This document shows, in pieces, positions 53,099 through 62,507 of a DNA stretch of 64,000 nt. Both the position numbers and the translations under genes were made by a program. The notes beneath the pieces were generated by a model, which was not told the origin of the DNA, made no database searches, and saw nothing but the letters and a program-made list of their open reading frames with translations. The stretch is from an uncultured Bacteriovorax sp. (GTDB lineage Bacteria > Bdellovibrionota > Bacteriovoracia > Bacteriovoracales > Bacteriovoracaceae). How positions within the stretch are numbered: position 1 is the stretch's first letter; the number at the start of each line of letters is the position of its first letter. The stretch lies in the NCBI GenBank assembly GCA_946481315.1, contig CAMLMH010000007.1, positions 1-64,000 on the forward strand, written 5' to 3'.

Positions 53099-54184
53099 AT
53101 GACAAATAATGGCCCATTTAGTACGGAACTTCAAAAAAAAATCGATCTCTTAAAGGCGCGTCGGACTCCTGTGCGTCTAGGCGATATTAGTTTTGAGTCT
53201 CCGCTACTTTTGGCGCCAATGTCTTCTATCTGTACTGCCCCATTTCGTCTTTTAATGGAAGACTTAGGGGCGGGGGGAACTGTATCTGAACTCATTTCCT
53301 GTCATGGGATTAATTATAAAAATGTCCGAACCCGCGATATGCTGAAAATTGATCCACGCGAAAGAAATGTTGGATTACAACTTTTTGGTGAAGGGGCTGA
53401 GGCCATGGCGCAGGCAGCGAAAGTGGCCGAAGAATACGGCCCAAAATTCATCGATATTAATATGGGCTGCCCGGTAAAAAAAGTTGTTGGAACCGGTGCT
53501 GGGTCATCATTACTCAAAGATCCATCCGCCCTTCCGCAATTTTTTTCCACGATCAAAAAATCTATCAGTGTTCCGCTTACTATAAAAATTCGTCTGGGCT
53601 GGGATCAGGATTCTATCAATGCTCTGGAAGTCATTCACATCGCCCGTGAGGAAGGTGTGGAATTTGTCGCCGTTCACGGTCGCACTCGTTCGCAGCAATA
53701 CACCGGACAGGCCAACTGGGATTATCTGGAGCACTTAGGAGAAAAAGCTCCCCTGGATATCATCGGCAATGGAGACTTGCATACGGCCGCATTTACAAAA
53801 AACAAAATGGTCTCAACTAAATGTCAGGCCCTGATGCTGGGACGGGGGCCGCTGCGCAATCCGTTTCTCTTTCTTGAGCCTTATATGCAAGCAGACGATG
53901 CCATTGACTTCACACCTGCCGACCACTATGAAGTTCTCACCAAACTGGTGGAATACTCCAGACCCTACGCTCACTCAGATCACACTTTGCTCATCTCCAT
54001 CCGCAAACACCTTATCTGGATGGCCGCTGGGTTTAATAACGTAGCCCCTTTTAGAGAACAAATTTTCAAAACACCTGATCTGAATGATACCCTCAAAATA
54101 TCTGAAGATTTTTTTCTTTCCATGACAGAAAAGAAAAAACGGCTCACCGACCACGATTCTTTTATGACTTCCGGTCATGGATAA
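53099..54184 (+). CDS. tRNA-dihydrouridine synthase (DusB-like)
   Basis: The 361-aa FMN-dependent TIM-barrel has 'PLLLAPMSSICTAPFR' (FMN site), the catalytic Cys124 in 'INMGCPVKKV', 'TIKIRLGWD', 'VHGRTRSQQY', 'IIGNGDL' and 'MLGRGPLRNPFLF'. It reduces specific uridines in tRNA D-loops. DusB fits best by its Cys-Pro-Val-Lys-Lys-Val signature; DusB-type enzymes modify positions 17 or nearby. The C-terminal helical domain is present. Confidence 0.92.
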   Translation: MTNNGPFSTELQKKIDLLKARRTPVRLGDISFESPLLLAPMSSICTAPFRLLMEDLGAGGTVSELISCHGINYKNVRTRDMLKIDPRERNVGLQLFGEGAEAMAQAAKVAEEYGPKFIDINMGCPVKKVVGTGAGSSLLKDPSALPQFFSTIKKSISVPLTIKIRLGWDQDSINALEVIHIAREEGVEFVAVHGRTRSQQYTGQANWDYLEHLGEKAPLDIIGNGDLHTAAFTKNKMVSTKCQALMLGRGPLRNPFLFLEPYMQADDAIDFTPADHYEVLTKLVEYSRPYAHSDHTLLISIRKHLIWMAAGFNNVAPFREQIFKTPDLNDTLKISEDFFLSMTEKKKRLTDHDSFMTSGHG

Positions 54185-54259
54185 ACTGCCATTAAAAATG
54201 GGCGATCATCTTCTAAACTAAGCAAATTTCGCACGCATTTCAGATGCTTTGCCGGAATA

Positions 54260-54278
54260 CTTTAGTCTTTTACTAAAG
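54260..54278 (+). promoter_or_regulatory. 7-bp palindromic element before the 54298 gene
   Basis: CTTTAGT-CTTTT-ACTAAAG is a perfect 7-bp inverted repeat 19 bp before the ATG. It is a possible operator or transcript hairpin and overlaps the sigma-28-like element. Confidence 0.45.
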
Positions 54279-54287
54279 ATCCGATAA
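54261..54287 (+). promoter_or_regulatory. Weak sigma-28-like promoter before the 54298 gene
   Basis: TTTAGTCT-N11-TCCGATAA: 5 of 8 and 7 of 8 positions of the FliA consensus with correct spacing. A start site about 7 nt after would lie only a few bases from the ATG, giving a nearly leaderless message, which agrees with the lack of a ribosome site. The -35 match is poor. Confidence 0.35.
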
Positions 54288-54297
54288 GATCAGCATA

Positions 54298-56232
54298 ATG
54301 ATCGCTAAAAATTTATTTACGATTTCTGTATTGTCCTCCCTGCTTATATCAGCAGTGACTTTGGCATTTGCAGAAACACCTAACTCCCGCCCCGCTCCAC
54401 GAGGACGCTCCTCTTCGTCTAAAGACAGCAAAGCAGCTCAGAACAATCCTGAATTTCGCCAGCAAATTCTGGTCAGGCCTCAAGTCAGTACAACTGAACG
54501 AGGTTACGAAGCTTATAAAAATGATTTTTGTAATGACCAGAACAATAATAATGGTGAAACCATTATGCGGGAACTGGATAAGGCCAACGAGGAAGCTTAT
54601 CTGGAAATGGATCGCATTAAAACCCAGATTAATTCTGAGGTCGCTGCCCTTGCTATACTCAATGATACGTTTAAGGCCAAAGCTGATTATAATGCCAGTT
54701 TGAAAAAACTGGCCGAAGGTACTCCTGCCGAAGTGGCCACTATTCAGAGTGCCCGCAGTGCCTTTGATACTGCCAGTATTCTTTTTGCCCTGAAAACATT
54801 GTCGGAAAGTGGCCCTGAAAAATTTGATGCCACGACCTTAAAAAATCGATACTGCCCTAGGATGAATGATCCTAAAGCTTGTACTGAGTGGATTTTCAAA
54901 TCAATGAAAACCAAATCGGTTGAATACCTCGCTACTGCCTATGAAAAGGTAAAAGATAAAGAGTCACTAAACAGAAATATTGCCGGAATCTTACAGGACA
55001 TGCCGGAAAGACTGGCCCCGGAAGTCACTATTGCCCTCGTCCAGGATCATGAGGAATTGCATAAAAAGATTGATCCAAAAACATCTGAAATCATGCTTCG
55101 ATGTCTGGATGATAAAAATAAAAACAATCTGCAGGAGTGTCGCGATTTTTTTGCAAATCCAAAGCATCAGGACCTGATCAACAGTATTAAAAATGAAGGT
55201 CAAAAAATTCAGTCTGCACTTGATCCACTTCTTCCCTCGATTAAAGATGGTGTCGAGAAGAGCAAAAACGACTTAGAAAGACATTCTGCTGTATTACAAA
55301 GTTCTTTTTCAGACTCACAAAAAGAAAAAGCAGAAGCCGAAAAGAAAATGCAGGCAGCAATTGATAAGTGTATCGATTATATCGAAAAGCATTTTTCAAA
55401 AGAGTCATCCCTTCTGGCCAGTTGCAAAATGGATGATGTTAAAAAAGCAACAGAATCAATCGCAAACAATATAAAGACGAACGTCGCTTTACTTAATAAA
55501 AAAGGTATGGGCGATACCAAATTTAATGCAGCAGAAATTTTAAAAATATATGCTGCCAATAAATATCTTTGCCAGTGTACCGGTAATAAAAAATTTAAAT
55601 GGGAAAATCAGACAACTTGCTACAATAATGATCCCTCATCAGCTTCTATTCTTTATAAACTTGATGGGGACGTCTCCGATGTTATTAAAAAAATGAATTT
55701 CTCATCTCATCACGCTTATTTCACTGATAAGTGCGCCAGCTCACCTGATTTACTTCTGGAAGCTAAAACGAAGTGTCAGGAATTCGGCTCATCTGAACCG
55801 TACAAAAAGATTTGTGCTATTGTGGCAAATGAAAGTGCTATGGTTGTTGAGAAAAAAGAAAACGAAAAAAAATGGGAAGACATGAACCGCGACTACTGGC
55901 TAAAAGCTGATCCGTCCGGAAAAGGTTACATCCGCACTAAGAAGAAAACCACTTGGGAATTGGTCGGCGAAGGAATCAAGCCTGTCTTACCTGGTCTTGT
56001 TCCTATGTGGATGGCCAATTATCAGATGAAATCACAAATCAACATGATGACTCAGCAGGCTTTGGCAGAAAAACAGTATTATCACAACATCGATATCTAC
56101 AACCAAAATCCGTGGATGTTTTCTTATCCTTACTTTCAGGGAAATTACTTTCAGCTTTTTGGCTCACCTTTTAGCCCAACAGCACTTCCCCCAACCACAA
56201 CCACTAATACTGGGTATAATTTTGCTCCCTAA
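54298..56232 (+). CDS. Large exported cysteine-rich protein, unknown
   Basis: The 644-aa protein has a signal peptide (about 1-26, AFA-ET) and a Pro/Arg/Ser-rich linker, then a mostly helical mature part. Cysteines come in spaced groups ('CPRMNDPKACTEW', 'CLDDKNKNNLQEC', 'YLCQCTGNKK'), typical of disulfide-bonded secreted domains. Residues 310-385 are coiled-coil-like. A C-terminal 'MANYQMKSQINMMTQQ' segment precedes an aromatic, Pro/Thr-rich end. No family recognised. It precedes the giant lipoprotein gene by 185 bp and probably works with it. No ribosome site before the ATG. Confidence 0.75.
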   Translation: MIAKNLFTISVLSSLLISAVTLAFAETPNSRPAPRGRSSSSKDSKAAQNNPEFRQQILVRPQVSTTERGYEAYKNDFCNDQNNNNGETIMRELDKANEEAYLEMDRIKTQINSEVAALAILNDTFKAKADYNASLKKLAEGTPAEVATIQSARSAFDTASILFALKTLSESGPEKFDATTLKNRYCPRMNDPKACTEWIFKSMKTKSVEYLATAYEKVKDKESLNRNIAGILQDMPERLAPEVTIALVQDHEELHKKIDPKTSEIMLRCLDDKNKNNLQECRDFFANPKHQDLINSIKNEGQKIQSALDPLLPSIKDGVEKSKNDLERHSAVLQSSFSDSQKEKAEAEKKMQAAIDKCIDYIEKHFSKESSLLASCKMDDVKKATESIANNIKTNVALLNKKGMGDTKFNAAEILKIYAANKYLCQCTGNKKFKWENQTTCYNNDPSSASILYKLDGDVSDVIKKMNFSSHHAYFTDKCASSPDLLLEAKTKCQEFGSSEPYKKICAIVANESAMVVEKKENEKKWEDMNRDYWLKADPSGKGYIRTKKKTTWELVGEGIKPVLPGLVPMWMANYQMKSQINMMTQQALAEKQYYHNIDIYNQNPWMFSYPYFQGNYFQLFGSPFSPTALPPTTTTNTGYNFAP

Positions 56233-56417
56233 ATGCCTTACTATCTTGGCATTATTAAAAATGGGTGGTTTAAAGTCACTTCCAAAAGACTGACAGAAAA
56301 GCTCGGCATTCTAGTACCTTAACTACTTAGACAGATTTAGCAGGATTAATGGCCGGTTTTGCCGGGGAAAAAGGTAAAATATTCCTAATTCCGGATAACT
56401 TAAAGCAGTCTTAATTT

Positions 56418-59400
56418 ATGGGTAACGTCCCGACGATAAAGAAAATGATGAATGCTCTTTTACGTCTAAAACTATTCACATTAGCACTGACCATCCTGCT
56501 TTCAGGATGTATCGCCAGTAATTCACCGGGTAATCGCCGGACAAAAATCTCATCTAACGTTAACAATACCAATAACCCGACAACTCCAACGACTCCAGTG
56601 TTTAAAGAAGATGAACTCCTATACTGGTATAGTGCTGAAAAAGTTCTGGCAACGATTACATTGAATCTCAACAATGAAAACGTTATTTATCTGCGTGGTC
56701 AGAACATTCACAATTTTTTGAGCAGCAAGAATTCCAGCAATCAGGAATATTATCGTAAACAATATTGTCTTGTTGGTAATTACGGAACTAATAAACAACT
56801 GAGGGTTCGCGCTGTCCCTATTTATGTTAACAATTACACGACTAAGGCCATTGAGCGTTTACTCAGAATTGATGTTCCTAACCGCACAGAAAACAATGGA
56901 GCCTGTGGCATTGCGGCCATAGGGGCCGTTGCACCAGCATCTGCTGCCTATGCTTTAAATGAAATTTGTCCATCATGTGTGGCCAGTGGATATCTCACTT
57001 CAGTATCACTTACTCTTTATGAAAGTAATATCACTACATCGTCACTTACTCCGGTAGAATCGTCAAAATTAAATCTTGCTGGAATGGGGCTTAGGGTTGA
57101 TTTAACCAATAACTCCGGTTCACCAACATCTTCCTGTTCAAACAGTGCCTGTGAAGCAAAAGGATTTGACTGTTGCATTGAAGGTCAGTGTGTGAAAGAT
57201 GCCAGCTTAAAAGCAAATGCTTCAACTGATCCGCTGTATGCTCAGGCCATTGCTGATTATGCTAAGAATCCGTTGAGCTTTATTAATTATCCAAACATCT
57301 ATAACATCTGTACTAATATCTCACACAATCCTCCACCATCTACTCCCACCGGTCCAACGCCGGTTTCTGAAGCCGAACAAAGAGTAAAAAACTATTTTGA
57401 TGATTTTTCATGTATTAATAAACATGAATCAAATATCGGTACTAGTACATGTACGACCACCCAGTATCAAACGGCTAAAAAAACCCTGGCCATTGCCTGT
57501 GGATGTCCTGCCACTTACACCGATGCCGAAAGAGAAATTAAATGTCCAAACTGGGGCGTACGCCCTCTTTATAAGAACCAGACCGTTCAGGATCCAACAA
57601 TCATTACTAACATTGTTGATTTCTATTGTTACACACCAGTTCCTGAAAACCCGATTGGCCCGATTACCAATTTAAACGTCAGCGTTCCAAGCAGAAGTGC
57701 TCCTCATCGTTTCTATTCAACGACTGGTATAAATTATGATGATATAGGAAAACTTGCTTCAACTATCATTCAGGAAGGCGAAGATTTCTATTATCTTGAT
57801 TCTCTGACCAAGACCGGTCCGGTAAACGGTCCGTTCAATATGAATTCAATCCTGGGTCGTATGAAAGTCGATCTTTCCCAGACACAACCGGCGAAAACAG
57901 TCAGTGTTGAATTAGGAAAAACCTACATCCTTTCGGCGACTACCGGATATTTCACTCCTTGTTCTCAGTGTGCAAAAGACTCATGGTTTCAGTCATTCTC
58001 TGCTCATCCGGCAACAACCGGAGGATCAGGTCTGAAGGCCATCAGTTACACAACTTCCCGAGATACATATTCCGGCAATACCACATACGGAAATTACGAA
58101 GACACAAAATTCGGTCGAGCATGTTACGTTCCGCCAACCATGCTTGCATTTTCCCATTTGAAGTCAGCTGATTTACAGACACAACGTCAAAATCGTCTGC
58201 GTGCCCAGGCCGCTCTTTTTGCCAACGGCTATCAGCGAGACTGGTATGGCTTTAATAAAGGTGCATTGATTGGATCTTTTGACGGCGTCAGCTGGTTTGC
58301 GATTGGAACTGCTAGAAGAATCACGGCTTCCTCTACAAAATTATTCCTGGCCATCAATGGAGCTTTTCTTGATCTCGCCGACAAAACGGACACCATTGTG
58401 AATATCATTCCGGATCAGGGAGGAAATACTGCTTCTGATTATGATTATGATCCGCAAGTGGCCATCAATAGTGTTAAGCAAAATTCCGCAGGATCATGTC
58501 AGCAGTATCATCAATGTTCCACAGATTCAGATTGTGTAACAAAACTGGGATGGGAATATTCCTGTGTTGATGTTTCGCAAATGAAGACCAAATGGCCGGT
58601 TTTTGATGGTGATGCCAAAGAACTTGCCAATCAAGAAAAGGTCGGAACTTTATTTGAAATATTGCAAGCTACAACCAATATGGGGGATTCTCCAAAACGC
58701 TGTGTGTACCGGGGGGCCGGTGCCCCATGTGTCCGCGACCTCACCAGTTTAAATGATAGTTTTAATCGAAAAGCACTGACCTGTGCTCCTAACTTCTACT
58801 GTGCATCGCTGACTTCCAATCGATTTAATGAAGAAGTAGTCCGTTCTCCCAATGAAATTGGAAACATTCTCTATGGTATGGACGCCAACGTTCTGGGCAG
58901 ACCATTAAATTATGTCACCGGCACGCGATCATTGACAGCAGATATCATCGCTAACATCAAGAACCAGGGAACTCCTGATGCTTTAAATCTGACGAGTGCC
59001 CAGCTCAATGATATGGGGATTTGTCGCCCAGGCCGCAGTCTTTCGGCCAACGAAAGCACGGCTCACGCCAATCCGGATACATCCAGAAGAACCGACTATA
59101 TCTCACAGGTCGGTTCCTGTGATTCGATGAGCACAGGCGGTGGTGTAACGACTAATATGCGTTTTTTAACTTGTCCCGTTTTTGGTGATGATTTAAATTA
59201 TGTTGATCCGACTGCTTCTAACCTTGCCAACCTCTCCGCTGAACAGGCCAAGCGCTCTCAAAATGCCTGTGGAGCGGAAGCTAAAAACGCCTCAAATATT
59301 TCAGCGTTCGCTTCCATTGAAGGTCTCTCTTTATTGAGTATTTCAAGCATTAATACACCGACGCTGGTAAAGGATGCCTGTTACCGACGTGCCGGTTCAG

Positions 59401-61580
59401 TTTGTCATACTGATCTCGACTGTGGACCGAATAAAATGCATGAAGAAGTTGCCGGCACCATGCCACTTTCCTATTTCGGAGGAACTGAAGCAGAACAAAG
59501 TTACTGGAAAGAGTCACTGGTTTGCGGACAGGGAACTCCGGTTCCAGCTTTAGGTAGTGTTGATTTTTTCAAATACAACTTAGGATCAAACCGTTGCTGT
59601 CGTGAAATTGGAAAAGATTTCACCATGTATACGGCAGGTCCTAGCAGCATCATTAAGGACAATGAGGGCAGCAATGCTAACCTTGATACACGTGTTTTTT
59701 CGGTGACCAGCCCAAACAGCAACAACCGCTACTCCCGGTATACAGTCTCTCCGACCGCTGCATTAAGCTCATCTAAAATTCCACGCATTGTAAGCAATGC
59801 CGAACCTTCTGCAGAACAGTGGAAAGTTATTAATGAAACTGGTTCCCTTAACTGTTGCGGTGGAGGCTGGATCAGAAAATTTGCCGATGGAACTCATGAC
59901 TGGAAAATCAAAGGTCGCCTTACTCTTGAAGCTTCAAATTTCTCTTGTCTGAATTTCCGCTCACCTCTGGTGGATCCAAATTATAACCGCTTTGGCGATG
60001 CTCTCGACGATATCGTTCTGGCATCCTATCAGCAGGAATATCAAAATTTTTGTATGAACCATCTTTTTGCCGATGGATGTTTCCAGGTACCATGGCAGGA
60101 AGGACCTAACTTTGAATTACGCCCTCCATACCGTTATGTTCCTGGCAGCCATTACGGGGCCGATGGCGACTTGCCTGCGGTGCAATCAACAGATCATGCC
60201 CGTCTGGATACATCACCGACAAAGGATCCGATTGAAACGAATCAGTTAATTCAAAACAATAGTCCGGATGCTCCTTATCAGCCGGAAGCCTATTATTTTA
60301 CCCAGACGCCTCGTCCGGATATTGAACCGGATACTAAAAGATCGGAAAACTGGTTTTCTAGTTTCACTACAGACTATGGTGTAAGTATGTATCTGCCGGC
60401 CTATATCCCTTATGATTCGGCCACCAATACTGCTGGTATCGGACGCGTCTATATTAAATACTTTTATGAGGACGAAGCCCATTTTGATGCTGAAATTGTT
60501 CCTTACGAACCTGATGCCACAAAATGTGGAAATGTTATCGATGCCACTACTCCGTATCCAATTGATGCTTTAGGGGCCGGTGCTCTTTCTGCTTATTGTG
60601 TGATCTCCAATACTAAAACAGGAAACCGTCCGGTTATCAACGTTAAGGCCAAAACACCTGGTGCCCCGGCCAAACCTTGGAAGTATGCTGGAATTGTTAT
60701 TGAATTTATCCCGCTGGAAATTATCAAAGGGACTAAAGTCACAATTCCAGGCTCCAGCTGGTACTATCTGACCAAACTGGGTCGTCTGGAATTAAATGGA
60801 ATTCCGCAAATTCCTTATGAACCTCTGTACTGTAATAATGACCACGATAAAGTAGTGCCAGGGATTTTTAATTCGAGCTTTGATACACGTGCTGAATTCG
60901 ATGCATCAGGTTTGACCTTTACTTCTATCAAGCCACTGGAACTTTACGAAGACACAACCAATACAGAAGCAAATGCGACTTATGCCAACCATGCTAAAAA
61001 ATTTGTGTATCAAGATAAGCTGGACTTACCACCCATTTTCTCTTCCAAGGATTTTACCTGTTGTACTCAGCTTGGAAAAGAGACGACATCTGCGGCCCGC
61101 TGCTGTTCCGGTGCTGCCCGGACTGTGGGATCTAAACAATATTGTATGCTCCCAAGCGGGACCAACCTGAACGTTTATTTCAACAAATTCGTCTCCAGTG
61201 AGGGTGTGGGGTCAGATCAGCCTGGTGGTGAGGGGCTCATTGTTAACGACACCGATGAAACTAAAGTGGACTTCAATGCATGGACAGGTGAACCAAAGTT
61301 GCGTCAGACGACTATTGAGAAATTACAGCTTTTAGGCGAAGCATACTGTGAAAAGAAGACTGTCACTGATGGTGCTGCTTTCGGGAAATTTCCACCTGAA
61401 CCATTTGCCGGCTCCTATAATCGCCCTCCGGATGGAATTCCGGGCGGTGGATCGCTGGAAGACTCCTTCCCGTTCAGCTTTGTGGATTCAATTGTCGATT
61501 TTGAACATAATGATCCGACAAAAGGCAAATTCCCTTACGATGCGGGCTTCCGCTGGAACCACCATATCTACTGTAAATAA
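56418..61580 (+). CDS. Giant exported lipoprotein, 1,720 aa, unknown
   Basis: The N-terminus has a lipobox, 'LTILLSGC', with Cys31 as the lipid-bearing residue. It is followed by Ser/Asn/Thr/Pro-rich linker, so the protein is probably anchored to the outer membrane or carried outside. The rest has many paired cysteines, including C-x3-D-x-D/C-C type repeats ('CSTDSDCV' and 'CHTDLDCG'), 'CCREIG', 'LNCCGGG' and 'CCTQLG'. No enzyme motif is obvious. Asn/Gly/Tyr-rich stretches suggest beta-sheet repeats. A later start at one of two Met residues near codon 10 is possible. One frame, no interruption. Confidence 0.8.
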   Translation: MGNVPTIKKMMNALLRLKLFTLALTILLSGCIASNSPGNRRTKISSNVNNTNNPTTPTTPVFKEDELLYWYSAEKVLATITLNLNNENVIYLRGQNIHNFLSSKNSSNQEYYRKQYCLVGNYGTNKQLRVRAVPIYVNNYTTKAIERLLRIDVPNRTENNGACGIAAIGAVAPASAAYALNEICPSCVASGYLTSVSLTLYESNITTSSLTPVESSKLNLAGMGLRVDLTNNSGSPTSSCSNSACEAKGFDCCIEGQCVKDASLKANASTDPLYAQAIADYAKNPLSFINYPNIYNICTNISHNPPPSTPTGPTPVSEAEQRVKNYFDDFSCINKHESNIGTSTCTTTQYQTAKKTLAIACGCPATYTDAEREIKCPNWGVRPLYKNQTVQDPTIITNIVDFYCYTPVPENPIGPITNLNVSVPSRSAPHRFYSTTGINYDDIGKLASTIIQEGEDFYYLDSLTKTGPVNGPFNMNSILGRMKVDLSQTQPAKTVSVELGKTYILSATTGYFTPCSQCAKDSWFQSFSAHPATTGGSGLKAISYTTSRDTYSGNTTYGNYEDTKFGRACYVPPTMLAFSHLKSADLQTQRQNRLRAQAALFANGYQRDWYGFNKGALIGSFDGVSWFAIGTARRITASSTKLFLAINGAFLDLADKTDTIVNIIPDQGGNTASDYDYDPQVAINSVKQNSAGSCQQYHQCSTDSDCVTKLGWEYSCVDVSQMKTKWPVFDGDAKELANQEKVGTLFEILQATTNMGDSPKRCVYRGAGAPCVRDLTSLNDSFNRKALTCAPNFYCASLTSNRFNEEVVRSPNEIGNILYGMDANVLGRPLNYVTGTRSLTADIIANIKNQGTPDALNLTSAQLNDMGICRPGRSLSANESTAHANPDTSRRTDYISQVGSCDSMSTGGGVTTNMRFLTCPVFGDDLNYVDPTASNLANLSAEQAKRSQNACGAEAKNASNISAFASIEGLSLLSISSINTPTLVKDACYRRAGSVCHTDLDCGPNKMHEEVAGTMPLSYFGGTEAEQSYWKESLVCGQGTPVPALGSVDFFKYNLGSNRCCREIGKDFTMYTAGPSSIIKDNEGSNANLDTRVFSVTSPNSNNRYSRYTVSPTAALSSSKIPRIVSNAEPSAEQWKVINETGSLNCCGGGWIRKFADGTHDWKIKGRLTLEASNFSCLNFRSPLVDPNYNRFGDALDDIVLASYQQEYQNFCMNHLFADGCFQVPWQEGPNFELRPPYRYVPGSHYGADGDLPAVQSTDHARLDTSPTKDPIETNQLIQNNSPDAPYQPEAYYFTQTPRPDIEPDTKRSENWFSSFTTDYGVSMYLPAYIPYDSATNTAGIGRVYIKYFYEDEAHFDAEIVPYEPDATKCGNVIDATTPYPIDALGAGALSAYCVISNTKTGNRPVINVKAKTPGAPAKPWKYAGIVIEFIPLEIIKGTKVTIPGSSWYYLTKLGRLELNGIPQIPYEPLYCNNDHDKVVPGIFNSSFDTRAEFDASGLTFTSIKPLELYEDTTNTEANATYANHAKKFVYQDKLDLPPIFSSKDFTCCTQLGKETTSAARCCSGAARTVGSKQYCMLPSGTNLNVYFNKFVSSEGVGSDQPGGEGLIVNDTDETKVDFNAWTGEPKLRQTTIEKLQLLGEAYCEKKTVTDGAAFGKFPPEPFAGSYNRPPDGIPGGGSLEDSFPFSFVDSIVDFEHNDPTKGKFPYDAGFRWNHHIYCK

Positions 61581-61628
61581 TGGGCAAAGTCTGTTTTCAG
61601 CCGCTCATTTTGATGCTAATTTAGGCCC

Positions 61629-62507
61629 ATGAAACAATTATTCAGACCTACCCTGTTCTTATTTTTATTATCTATGTCTTGTGGTTCTTTTGCCGAGACC
61701 GTGACTGTGACCTGCTCGCATTCAGAACTTTGTCAGCTCGCAAAACGAATCACAGAAGAGCACAAACTTACACAATTTTCGTTCCGGACTTTGGTGACAA
61801 TGACAGGTGACCCGCACGAATTCGAGCCAACGGCAGAAGAATTAAAATCCCTGATCAATGCTCCACTGCTGATAGCGGGTCCTCACGAACTCAATCCCTG
61901 GATTAAAAAAGTTAATTATCAAAGGGCCAAAAATCCTGCAAAAAAAACTCTGACACTTGAGCTGTTAAAAAAACACAGCGATTTATATCAGGCCGGTAAT
62001 ACTCACAGTTCGAAAGAAGCTCTTTCTCATTTCTGGCTCTACCCAAAGATTTACTGCACTTTTCGGGACGAACTAGAGCAGAAGATGATTGAAGCGAACC
62101 TGTTACAAAAAACAGTTAAATCTTCTTGTGCTGCAGTCGCAGATCGTGCCGAAAATGATTTGCGTCTTTCAATGCAGAAATTAACTTTGCCTGTCATTTT
62201 GACTCACGATGCACTCTTGCCCTTATTAAATGCATTGAAAACAGCAAAAGTTACTGTCATCGCAATAAAAGGATCGGGACATCATGAAGAAACATCATCA
62301 AGCTCAGTTAAGAAGCTCTACGATGTTCTGAAGTATCCCAAGGCCATCTGGATTGAAGAATCCGGTATACACATTCCTGCCAATATTTTAAATCGTAAAA
62401 GACAGGGAGATGTTGTCATTAAAATAGATACGGCCAAAGATACCGGCAATGGTCCGTTCTCTACTCTTTTACAACTAAGTAGTGAACTGTCAAAGAATCA
62501 AAAATGA
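61629..62507 (+). CDS. Metal ABC transporter substrate-binding protein (ZnuA-like)
   Basis: The 292-aa protein has a signal peptide (about 1-22) and the cluster-A-I solute-binding pattern. Metal ligands are likely His63 ('GDPHEFEPTAEE'), His134 ('LSHFWLYP') and His193 ('LTHDALLP'), with an acidic residue near 'WIEESG' (about 242-246). The 'GDPHEFEPT' motif is shared by zinc and manganese binders. 'SGHHEETSS' adds a short His pair. It overlaps the ATPase gene by 4 nt (ATGA). Confidence 0.9.
   Translation: MKQLFRPTLFLFLLSMSCGSFAETVTVTCSHSELCQLAKRITEEHKLTQFSFRTLVTMTGDPHEFEPTAEELKSLINAPLLIAGPHELNPWIKKVNYQRAKNPAKKTLTLELLKKHSDLYQAGNTHSSKEALSHFWLYPKIYCTFRDELEQKMIEANLLQKTVKSSCAAVADRAENDLRLSMQKLTLPVILTHDALLPLLNALKTAKVTVIAIKGSGHHEETSSSSVKKLYDVLKYPKAIWIEESGIHIPANILNRKRQGDVVIKIDTAKDTGNGPFSTLLQLSSELSKNQK

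Noticed and set aside
54188..54203. Terminator after the dus gene (GCCATTAAAAATGGGC)
   Set aside because: The stem is only 5 bp, rich in A/T, and no T-run follows.
56233..56322. A 29-codon frame directly after the 54298 gene
   Set aside because: Too short, no ribosome site, no distinguishing feature.
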